Notes under the pieces: model-generated | The model's input: the letters and a program-made list of their open reading frames with translations, nothing else | Databases searched by the model: none | What the model was told of the DNA's origin: nothing | Shown: piece by piece, positions 28,786 to 36,188 of the stretch | Position numbering within the stretch: position 1 is the first letter of the stretch | Layout: each line of letters opens with the position of its first letter | Made by a program: the position numbers and the translations under genes | Source of the DNA: JAHIGH01 sp964564035 | GTDB lineage: Bacteria; Patescibacteriota; Microgenomatia; Levybacterales; UBA12049 | Reading direction: 5' to 3' | NCBI GenBank assembly: GCA_964564035.1 | Contig: CAZLZN010000013.1 | Span: 1 to 40,124, forward strand | Length of the DNA: 40,124 nucleotides

Positions 28786-28810
28786 ATGGTATTAATCGGA
28801 TTGTATTTGT

Positions 28811-29521
28811 ATGATTGTAAAATTAAAGGACCGCCGGGAAATAGCGAAAGACACATTGGAGCTTGTTTTTGATACCCTCGGACAGGATATTGGATTTAAG
28901 GCGGGTGCGTATTTTAAGCTTACTCTTCTTAATCCTCTTTATAAAGATCAGCGCGGCATAGCACGCTTTTTGGGATTTTCATCAAGCCCCTCGATAAAAG
29001 AATATTTTACAACCACGACCAGAACAGGGCCTTCGGCTTACAAGAGAACGCTTATGGAAATGCCTATCGGAACCGAAGTTGAAATCGGAGAGCTCGGGGG
29101 GCGAGTTAATCAACTGCCGGATGACACAAGTCAACATATAGTTATAGTCGCGGGAGGGATCGGGATTTGTCCGATAATTGGTATATTGCGGTATTGCAAA
29201 GAGCAGAATTGGCCTTATAATATGACTCTTGTTTATTCAAATACAGATGTTGCGCGCGCTGTATACCTATCGGAGCTTGAGGGGTTCGCCAAAGATACAG
29301 ACAAGTTTAAGCTAATAACGACTATTACAGGCGATGCAGGCTGGAGCGGGGAAAAGAGGAGAATAAATGCCGAATTTATAAAAGAATATTTTCCGGATCC
29401 AGAGAAAAATGTATACGCGGTTACGGGAACGCCGAGATTTGTGCCCGGAGTTTTTAGGGAAATACAGGCTGCCGGTGTCCCGATAATCAATATAAAGATG
29501 GAGCTATTTACAGGATATTAG
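28811..29521 (+). CDS. Ferredoxin-NADP reductase-like flavoprotein
   Basis: 236 residues. The FAD domain has RFLGFSSSPS in place of the usual RxYSxxS, and TRTGPSAYKRTLMEMPIGTEVEIGEL. The NAD(P) domain has VIVAGGIGICPIIGILRY, and the C-terminal GTPRFVPGVFREIQAAGV and ELFTGY are conserved in the FNR superfamily. There is no 2Fe-2S domain, so it needs a separate electron partner, not seen nearby. It is followed 10 nt later by the CAP-domain gene and may share its operon. Confidence 0.85.
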   Translation: MIVKLKDRREIAKDTLELVFDTLGQDIGFKAGAYFKLTLLNPLYKDQRGIARFLGFSSSPSIKEYFTTTTRTGPSAYKRTLMEMPIGTEVEIGELGGRVNQLPDDTSQHIVIVAGGIGICPIIGILRYCKEQNWPYNMTLVYSNTDVARAVYLSELEGFAKDTDKFKLITTITGDAGWSGEKRRINAEFIKEYFPDPEKNVYAVTGTPRFVPGVFREIQAAGVPIINIKMELFTGY

Positions 29522-29531
29522 CTTATTCAGA

Positions 29532-30284
29532 ATGTTTAAAAAGAATGTAAAATTGCCTCAGTTTAATAAAAATAGAGCGATATTAATTTCAGTTATATTT
29601 TTAGTCTCCTATATTTCAGGAAGTATTGAAGTTATGGGCGGAGCTTCCGCGGAAGGGCTTACACTGCGCGAAATTGAGAGAGAGTATGTTGCCGTGGTGT
29701 CGGCAGATAGCGGGAGGATCAGCGAGCCCAAAAACAATCTGCATGAAAATAACTATTTTTTAAAGTCCGCGGTTATCGGGCAGAGAAAAGATGTTAAGCC
29801 TACGCCTGCTCAGGCTCCGGTTGATAATTCAAGTCAAGCCTGGGGGGTTGCTACCAAGGTCGGGGAGCATACTTACACAATGCAGGTGCAAAATGATGAG
29901 CACATGGCAAGCGCTCATGAAATACACGCAGCGCTAAATAATTACAGGAAACAGCATGGAAGACACGATCTGGTATGGGATGATAAGCTTGCCGATTTTG
30001 CGTCTAAAAGGGCAGATTATTTTGTTTCTTCAGGCACGCTCGACAGTCATAAAGGGTTTTTGGATTATCTAAATAATCAAGACGGCTTCAAGGCTCTAGG
30101 ATTCTCAAGTCTCGGGGAGAATTCAAGTTATGGTTTTAAACTAAACGGTGTTCATATGATCGAATGGGTTTATGCCGGAGATGAAGAGCATAATTCAAAT
30201 CAGTTAAGCAGTGAATGGCGGTATGTCGGGATCGGCGTCAAGGATACGGCAACGAATTTGGTATTCGCGGGCAACAGGCTTTGA
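29532..30284 (+). CDS. Secreted or membrane-anchored CAP-domain (SCP/PR1) protein
   Basis: 250 residues. A hydrophobic segment (about residues 15-36) serves as signal or anchor; a linker of about 90 residues follows. The CAP domain (about 133-250) shows HEIHAALNNYRKQHGRHDLVWDDKLADFASKRADYF, SHKGFLDYL, LGENSSYG and the C-terminal SEWRYVGIGVKDTATNLVFAGN. Bacterial CAP proteins are extracellular with mostly unknown activity. The position after the flavin reductase suggests co-expression. Confidence 0.85.
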   Translation: MFKKNVKLPQFNKNRAILISVIFLVSYISGSIEVMGGASAEGLTLREIEREYVAVVSADSGRISEPKNNLHENNYFLKSAVIGQRKDVKPTPAQAPVDNSSQAWGVATKVGEHTYTMQVQNDEHMASAHEIHAALNNYRKQHGRHDLVWDDKLADFASKRADYFVSSGTLDSHKGFLDYLNNQDGFKALGFSSLGENSSYGFKLNGVHMIEWVYAGDEEHNSNQLSSEWRYVGIGVKDTATNLVFAGNRL

Positions 30285-30358
30285 GAATTGGACATCTTAC
30301 TCTCCTCTTACTATTTTTCGGTGATCCTTTTTACACTTGAGCATTAGACTAGGTTTAT

Positions 30359-30451
30359 ATGAAAGATAAAGTTTTTGATTATTTGGTCAAGATGGTCCAG
30401 GAGAAGTTTTTATCCGCGTTTATAACCGTTTGGTCAGCCCCGTTGAGGTAG
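30359..30451 (+). CDS. Possible 30-residue peptide
   Basis: ATG at 30359, translation MKDKVFDYLVKMVQEKFLSA followed by ten residues ending APLR. Amphipathic helix character. It lies between the CAP gene and the convergent bactofilin-like gene. No ribosome site is clear. Low support. Confidence 0.2.
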   Translation: MKDKVFDYLVKMVQEKFLSAFITVWSAPLR

Positions 30452-30452
30452 A

Positions 30453-30484
30453 TTAACCAATTAACCAATTAACCAATTAACCAA
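30453..30484. repeat. Tandem repeat TTAACCAA x4
   Basis: Four perfect 8-nt copies, then TTAATTG, directly before the stop of the minus-strand gene. Not a CRISPR (no spacers). Possibly a slippage tract. Confidence 0.85.
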
Positions 30485-30492
30485 TTAATTGT

Positions 30493-31659
30493 TTATTTCT
30501 TTTTTGCTTGGAGACGCTGGGTGCGGGCGGTATTGAGGAAGCTTTGAATGAGAGCGCCGGATGTAATCAGATATAAAATCGCGAGGATAAGCCAGCCCAG
30601 CACCGGTATAAGCCCTATAAGCAGTGCCGCAATGGGTCCTACAACTGCCGATTTCCAGTCAAGAGCGTAAGTCTTTTTGTCTCTTCTATACCACCAGCGG
30701 ACAATAAGCCAACCGAGGAATATTTTGGCAATCAGAGCCGATAAAATTATCAGCAGTAAGTAGAATAAAAAGACAGCCGCACTCAGCCAGAGCAGGGCCA
30801 GAAACAACAGGGCAATTATGGGGGTAATTATTATAAAAGCGAGGCCGAAAATACTGTTTTTGAACGGTTCTTTTAGAGATATTTGTGTATACAGCCGGTA
30901 CAGGTATCCTCCGAAGAAATAAATTGCCAATAAGCTTATTATGATGTCCGCCAGCAGTTTGTAAAAAGTGAAGGCGGTTATGAACCCTGTAAAATCTGTG
31001 TCCGATCCGCGGCGTTTTTCTGTTTTTTTGAACTGCTCATCGCCTTGTATTTGAGCGCCACGCGAGATAACTGCTTTTTGAGGTGAAGAATAGCTCAGGT
31101 TGCCGCCTATTACCGCGTTGGGACCGAGTGTCAGGCGATCAATTTGGCCGTCGAGCTGTTTATTAATTTTGCCTTCAATATTTACTTGTCCGCCGCTTAT
31201 TACTGCTTTGCCGTTTACATTGCCCTGCAAATTTATTTGTCCTCCGGCAACTATAAGATCGCCGTTTATGACTGCTGTTTTTGCAATGTTTATCGATCCC
31301 CCAGCCAATACGAGATCGCGTGCTATATTGCCGTCTATGACAATATTTCCTCCGGCGGCACGAATGCTTCCGCCTATGTCGCCTCTGATATCCAGAGAAG
31401 AGCCTGCTGTTAAGAGACTGCCGGATGTGTTGTTGTTTATTGAGACGCTGTTTCCCGCTGCTACCAGATCATTGGCTACAGGCGCGCTCACCTGAATTGT
31501 ACTGCCAAAAAGATATAAATCGCTAAGGTTTTTCTCATTTTCGGAAATTATAATAGTATCGTTTGTCCGAATGTCGGCAGCCTGGGCCGGTGACGGAGAA
31601 TAAGCTGTCCGGAGAAACAGAATCATCGACAATAAGAAGATTCTAAAAATATGTTTCAT
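30493..31659 (-). CDS. Bactofilin-like polymer-forming protein with membrane domain
   Basis: 388 residues. A signal peptide (about 1-27, ending AQAAD) precedes about 170 residues of short beta-helix repeats (GSLLTAGSSLDIRGDIGGSIRAAGGNIVIDGNIARDL and so on), the pattern of polymer-forming cytoskeletal/bactofilin domains. After a charged linker (KRRGSD) come about four hydrophobic spans (about 230-375) and a basic C-terminus. The beta-helix is probably outside the cell or in the periplasmic-like space. It may scaffold the envelope. It faces the CAP gene convergently. Confidence 0.8.
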   Translation of the reverse strand: MKHIFRIFLLSMILFLRTAYSPSPAQAADIRTNDTIIISENEKNLSDLYLFGSTIQVSAPVANDLVAAGNSVSINNNTSGSLLTAGSSLDIRGDIGGSIRAAGGNIVIDGNIARDLVLAGGSINIAKTAVINGDLIVAGGQINLQGNVNGKAVISGGQVNIEGKINKQLDGQIDRLTLGPNAVIGGNLSYSSPQKAVISRGAQIQGDEQFKKTEKRRGSDTDFTGFITAFTFYKLLADIIISLLAIYFFGGYLYRLYTQISLKEPFKNSIFGLAFIIITPIIALLFLALLWLSAAVFLFYLLLIILSALIAKIFLGWLIVRWWYRRDKKTYALDWKSAVVGPIAALLIGLIPVLGWLILAILYLITSGALIQSFLNTARTQRLQAKKK

Positions 31660-31708
31660 AAAATTATGATAACCCTAATAGTTTAAAATGTAAATGATTA
31701 AATTTGCA

Positions 31709-31737
31709 TTCATAATGCGTAAGAGAAATGTTATACT
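31709..31737 (+). promoter_or_regulatory. Promoter candidate for the PHP-DAGK operon
   Basis: TTCATA (31709-31714), 17 nt, TATACT (31732-31737). The ATG lies 20 nt further, with no clear Shine-Dalgarno. Confidence 0.45.
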
Positions 31738-31757
31738 TCGATAAGTAATTTACGTTT

Positions 31758-32417
31758 ATGGGATTTAAGATTGATCTTCATACACACTCCACCGCTTCAT
31801 ATGACGGCGGTATTCCGGCCGCGGGATACGCGGAGATTTTTCGGAAAAAAATTTTAGATTTTGCGGCTGTAACAGATCACAATGATATTGGTTTTGCAAG
31901 AGAGATGAGTCAGGAATTCGGCGATAAGATCATAACAGGCGAGGAAATAACTTCTCAAGCAGGTGAAATAATCGGATTATTTTTGGAGAAAGTAATTCCG
32001 AAAAATTTGACTGCTCTTGAGACCGTCAGGCTTATAAAAGAACAGGGAGGAATTGTTTATATTCCTCATCCGTTTGAGAGGCTGAGAAAAGGTATAGACG
32101 AAAAGTCGCTTCGCGAAATAGTTGAATTTGTTGATATTGTCGAGGTGTTCAACGGGCGGGCGCGTTTCAGAGGCGAGGCAGGCCGGGCGCGTGAGATTTC
32201 CAGAGCATACAAGAGGGCGGGTGCTTCCGCCAGTGACGCGCATTGTGTAATGGGAATTGGAACTTCTTATAGTATAATAAACGTTAAACCTGACGCGCGC
32301 CGATTAACTAAGGCGCTCACAGACGGAGATCTGATAATGGAATATTCTCCGCTGGTCAGTTATATATGTCCTTTTATTAATAAAATAAAGACAAGAATAA
32401 GAAATTATGTCAAATAA
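31758..32417 (+). CDS. PHP-domain phosphoesterase
   Basis: 219 residues. The metal-binding motifs of the PHP family are all present: DLHTHS (residues 6-11), TDHND, GEE, IPHPFER and ASDAHCVMGIG. Close family members are 3',5'-nucleoside bisphosphate phosphatases and other phosphoesterases of the YciV kind; the substrate here is not known. It overlaps the lipid-kinase gene by 11 nt, so the two are translationally coupled. Confidence 0.88.
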   Translation: MGFKIDLHTHSTASYDGGIPAAGYAEIFRKKILDFAAVTDHNDIGFAREMSQEFGDKIITGEEITSQAGEIIGLFLEKVIPKNLTALETVRLIKEQGGIVYIPHPFERLRKGIDEKSLREIVEFVDIVEVFNGRARFRGEAGRAREISRAYKRAGASASDAHCVMGIGTSYSIINVKPDARRLTKALTDGDLIMEYSPLVSYICPFINKIKTRIRNYVK

Positions 32418-33318
32418 AATATTATATTTTTTAAATCCGAAATCAGATGACGGGAGGGCCGGGAAAAAATGGATGAAACTTTCCGAGCGTTATAATTTTA
32501 TTCCGGAAAATCCTGTTGAGTTAAAAGCACAACTTGATATTGCCGGGTTGATACGAGAAAAGAGACCGGATGTAGTTGCAATAGCCGGAGGCGACGGGAC
32601 AATCAATTCTGTCTGCAAAGCGGTGCTTAGTTTGAGAGCGAAACCCGCTCTGGCAATTCTTCCGTTTGGTTACGGTAATGCTCTTTCGTATTGCCTTGGT
32701 GTAGAAACCGTTGAAAAGGCAGTGGAAGTTTTGCAAAAAAGGCCAAAAACGATAATAGTTGACCTGCTTAAAACTAACGTGCCGGGTAAAGAAATCGGGA
32801 TATTTAATATAAGCGCGGGTTTTGATGCCAGGGTAATTCATATCCGGGACAATCACCGCTATATCGGTATAAAGTCATTTGTATTATCGGGAATCAGGGG
32901 GTTTTTTATGCATTTTGAAAAAGAAATGAGATTTACGATTGATAAAAGCGTTACCATCAACGCGACTGCTTCCTCGCTAGTTATAGCAAATTGTCCGATA
33001 ATCGGTCAGAATTATGTGATAGCGCAATCCGCAAAGCTTAATGACGGTTATCTGGATTGTACTCTTTTTTCGACAAAATACGCTTATGTTTCTAATTTGA
33101 GACTGAAAGGATTTAAGCATCCGTTTTATTCGGAGCTTGGGAAAGTGCATTTTAAAGCAAGGCATATAAGGATCGAGGGAGAACCTTTTGTGCAAATTGA
33201 CGGGGATCCGGCAACAAGCGCGCAGGGGCTTGATGTTGAAATTTTGCCAAAGCAATTGACTTTTCTTCGAAACAGTAAAGAGAATATTGATATTCTTTAT
33301 CAGCCTTTTATCAGTTAA
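32407..33318 (+). CDS. Diacylglycerol kinase / YegS-like lipid kinase
   Basis: 303 residues. The catalytic domain shows the NPKSDDG start (consensus NPxSGxG), AIAGGDGTINSV (GGDGT at about 61-65) and LPFGYGNALSYCLG, matching the DAGK_cat / LCB5 family; the C-terminal domain has QIDGDP as in YegS. It phosphorylates diacylglycerol or a related lipid. It overlaps the PHP gene and precedes the CarS gene, suggesting a lipid-phosphate function. Confidence 0.9.
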   Translation: MSNKILYFLNPKSDDGRAGKKWMKLSERYNFIPENPVELKAQLDIAGLIREKRPDVVAIAGGDGTINSVCKAVLSLRAKPALAILPFGYGNALSYCLGVETVEKAVEVLQKRPKTIIVDLLKTNVPGKEIGIFNISAGFDARVIHIRDNHRYIGIKSFVLSGIRGFFMHFEKEMRFTIDKSVTINATASSLVIANCPIIGQNYVIAQSAKLNDGYLDCTLFSTKYAYVSNLRLKGFKHPFYSELGKVHFKARHIRIEGEPFVQIDGDPATSAQGLDVEILPKQLTFLRNSKENIDILYQPFIS

Positions 33319-33358
33319 AGTATATTAACCGCGCATAAGGTTATGTTTGTGTTGAGGG

Positions 33359-33387
33359 TTTAAAATAATCCGGTTTTGGTATATAGT
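33359..33387 (+). promoter_or_regulatory. Promoter of the carS-like gene (predicted leaderless)
   Basis: TTTAAA (33359-33364), 17 nt, TATAGT (33382-33387), then 6 nt and the ATG at 33394. Confidence 0.5.
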
Positions 33388-33393
33388 TAAGTT

Positions 33394-33945
33394 ATGAATG
33401 TTGTGCTTGAGGTGCTTTGGTTTTTTTTACCCGCAGGGCTTGGGAATTTGGCTCCGATAGTTGCCGCCAAAAATCCGCATTTGAAAAAGTATACGAAACC
33501 TATGGATTTTCACAGGAAGTTTAGAGGAAAAAGAATTTTTGGGGATCATAAAACAATAAGGGGGTTTGTGGCGGGATGTGCCGCAGGCATTGTAACGGTA
33601 TATCTGCAAGTTTTACTTTATAATAATTTTCAATTTTTCAGGGATGTTTCGTTATTTGATTATAATAATATAAATCCGTTCATATTGGGTTTTTTATTGT
33701 CCAGCGGCGCGCTTATCGGAGACGCGATGAAGAGTTTTTTTAAGAGACAACTGCATATACCGGAGGGGCGCTCGTGGTTTCCATTTGATCAAGTCGATTA
33801 TATAATCGGCGGCTTGTTATTTGTCTCATTGTATTTGAGACTTGATCTTGAGACATATTTTATTCTTTTTGTAATTTGGTTTCTGATGCATCCGCTGTCG
33901 ACCTTTTTGGGTTGGCTGATGAGACTCAAAGATGATCCGATTTAG
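33394..33945 (+). CDS. CarS-like (DUF46) CDP-archaeol synthase family protein
   Basis: 183 residues, about five membrane spans. The signature elements are NLAPIVAAKNP, KRIFGDHKTIRGFVAG, GALIGDAMKSFFKRQLHIPEGRSWFPFDQVDYIIGG, diagnostic of CarS/DUF46 CTP:lipid cytidylyltransferases. In archaea the enzyme makes CDP-archaeol; bacterial homologues probably activate another phosphatidic lipid. It stands 75 nt after the lipid kinase, which may supply its phosphorylated substrate. The promoter is predicted to give a leaderless mRNA. Confidence 0.88.
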   Translation: MNVVLEVLWFFLPAGLGNLAPIVAAKNPHLKKYTKPMDFHRKFRGKRIFGDHKTIRGFVAGCAAGIVTVYLQVLLYNNFQFFRDVSLFDYNNINPFILGFLLSSGALIGDAMKSFFKRQLHIPEGRSWFPFDQVDYIIGGLLFVSLYLRLDLETYFILFVIWFLMHPLSTFLGWLMRLKDDPI

Positions 33946-34006
33946 TCCTATTTAATGCTCTATTTGATAAAAAGTTATATAAATAACTCGATCGTTATAT
34001 TAAAAT

Positions 34007-36175
34007 ATGTCAGAATCATCATCTCATGAAGCTGTACAAGCGCCAAGTAAATTAAGGGAAAAAGTTGAATCTTGGAGAGCCCGTCCTATTAGTGAATCAT
34101 ATTGGATTGATAGTTCCCACATAAGAAGTATTGCGTCTGAGGCAGCCGGTGCAACTGAATCAGATAAAGCGAGTGTGCGGCAATTATTCCGAAAAATTTT
34201 AATTGCACTGCCATCGTGGAAGTCTGCTTGTGCAGAGATTAGAGATAGCGATGCAGATTTGCTGTATGCACCGCAGGAAAAGGGATTAAGAGAGGAGGAA
34301 AATAGAAAAAAGAGGGAGCGCAGGCAGGTGATTGATTCAGAAATCGCGCGGGGATCTTCTCCATGGCTAGCTCATATCAGGCATAATGAGCAGGGAATAA
34401 ATAATCCTTATATTGTCGGCTTCTATCAAGATGAAGGTAAGATACGTACACTTTACGGTGAAAGGTTTTTTATGTCTAAAAGGCAAATTGAATCTTCATT
34501 TTTTTCCGGTAGAAATGAAGTTAAAGAAGTAAATTTGCTGGATGCGCAATTTCAAAAAGTCGATCAGCCAGTTTTGTTAAAAAGCAAACATTGGGACGCG
34601 CTACCTGATGATCTGCGTCAAAGGTTTGAATCCGGTGAGATTTTAGTAACTGGGGGCAAAGATTTGTATAATTTTACAGACAGCGAAATCGACAGGATAT
34701 CGTCTTCAGATGATCCGGGAGCATTATTGAAGCATGTCCAGCAATCTATACAGCAGGCAAAAGGAGGATATTATTTACTGTATTATGGCGATAATGAAGA
34801 TGAAGAAATAGGCAGAACGGGTGTGTTGATGAGCGCCCAAAACGGCGATATGAAACCGGTAACTGCGACAATTGACGGGTACGAGTTTGTTATAGAGGTA
34901 AAGGGATGCGGTGCCAAAACGGGAGGATTTGGAAAAATGCAGTATAGGACAGGCAGGGATGTTATTACCGGAGGAGTTGAGAGAAAACAGACCGAAAATG
35001 AGCTTGCAAGATTAAATGACAATGATGAAGGAGATAATCCAAAATCTGCCGGTGGCATATTGTTTACGAACAATGGATACGAGCAGGGGTATATTATTCG
35101 GTTAGTCCCTTCAACTGTCAGGGCGTCTTTCACAGGAAACGAAGTTTATCCCGAAATTGATAATCCTGAAAATGTCAAAAGGGTTGTTGTGTCCTACTCC
35201 GAAGATCTTGCTCGCCAAATATTTGCTCCTATTCCAAAAATTATGAATAGAGGTTCTCATTCTGAAAATATTATGGTTTGGGGCAAGGGGAAGACTATGT
35301 TTACAGACTTCTCAGATCATATTGCATTTAGTGATAAAGATTATCCCCATGATGAAAAACACGGCGGCTATATGACTCCTAAGCAAATGCTTAAATACTA
35401 TATTGAAATGGTAAAAGAAATTCCCGGATACGCGGAAAGCCGAGATCAGCAGTTTTTTCTTACCTCATTATCAACTGCTTTTTCAAAATATGGGTCTGAA
35501 TTGGGAATTAATAGCGATGATCATCTGGAAATAGTTACCCAAAAAATATGGGAAAAAGGAGGAATGGCATATCAGGTCTTTAAAGCACGGCGGGATAGCG
35601 GATATGCATCTGAGGGGGCACTGCATGAGTTTGATGGAAGAGTTGAAAGTCAGAGAGAGGATTTGGGTTTAGATTCGGAAGATACTTTTGTTAATAAATT
35701 TAACAGATCCTTTATAGACTTAAGAGAAGGATTAGCCGCTCTTCGTGAGCAAGCAAAAAATCCTCAGGAGCAGGATAGGATTGATCGGGCTTTTTCGTTA
35801 ATATCCAAACAAGATATTTTGTCAGACCTTGATGCAATCAATGGAGCATGGCAAGTATTCATGGATTCGAAGCTGCCTGAAAATTTATATGAAAAACTGC
35901 ATAATTCATTTCTCCGTTTTGTAACTCCGTTGGTATACAGTTTTTCTCCGATTGGAAATTATATACTGCATGAATCAGATGTTATAAGCTCCTCAAGCAA
36001 AATTTGTCCGGAAAATGAAAGGAGTATACTCCAGTCAGCAGAACAGGAGGCAAGAGAAAAAAGAGATTTTCTTCTGAGAGCGGTTCGAGATCCTCATGAG
36101 CTTTATCAGCTTTTGACCGATAAGGGGAGGGCGCGAAAAATGGTTACATTTGAGTGCTATTCTTCGAAGAGGTAG
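34007..36175 (+). CDS. Large protein with SelO-like kinase-fold motifs
   Basis: 722 residues. No family is obvious at the ends, but the middle lines up with SelO (YdiU, protein AMPylator) motifs: VIEVKGCGAKTGG with K299 (SelO ELQLKGAGPTPYSR), GRDVITGGVERKQTENELARL with E330/E332 (SelO GRAVLRSSIREFLxSEAM), IIRLVPSTVRASFTG (SelO RVAPSHLRxG), then HSENIMVWG with N421 and TDFSD with D434 (catalytic and DFG-like positions). The flanks are new: a charged helical N-terminus of about 290 residues and an acidic helical C-terminus. I infer a nucleotide-binding pseudokinase-like or AMPylating enzyme. It is convergent with the GH130 gene, 13 nt away, and the stops lie in an inverted repeat (GGTAGA 36171-36176 / TCTACC 36192-36197). 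Confidence 0.5.
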   Translation: MSESSSHEAVQAPSKLREKVESWRARPISESYWIDSSHIRSIASEAAGATESDKASVRQLFRKILIALPSWKSACAEIRDSDADLLYAPQEKGLREEENRKKRERRQVIDSEIARGSSPWLAHIRHNEQGINNPYIVGFYQDEGKIRTLYGERFFMSKRQIESSFFSGRNEVKEVNLLDAQFQKVDQPVLLKSKHWDALPDDLRQRFESGEILVTGGKDLYNFTDSEIDRISSSDDPGALLKHVQQSIQQAKGGYYLLYYGDNEDEEIGRTGVLMSAQNGDMKPVTATIDGYEFVIEVKGCGAKTGGFGKMQYRTGRDVITGGVERKQTENELARLNDNDEGDNPKSAGGILFTNNGYEQGYIIRLVPSTVRASFTGNEVYPEIDNPENVKRVVVSYSEDLARQIFAPIPKIMNRGSHSENIMVWGKGKTMFTDFSDHIAFSDKDYPHDEKHGGYMTPKQMLKYYIEMVKEIPGYAESRDQQFFLTSLSTAFSKYGSELGINSDDHLEIVTQKIWEKGGMAYQVFKARRDSGYASEGALHEFDGRVESQREDLGLDSEDTFVNKFNRSFIDLREGLAALREQAKNPQEQDRIDRAFSLISKQDILSDLDAINGAWQVFMDSKLPENLYEKLHNSFLRFVTPLVYSFSPIGNYILHESDVISSSSKICPENERSILQSAEQEAREKRDFLLRAVRDPHELYQLLTDKGRARKMVTFECYSSKR

Positions 36176-36188
36176 AGGCGGTATTAGT

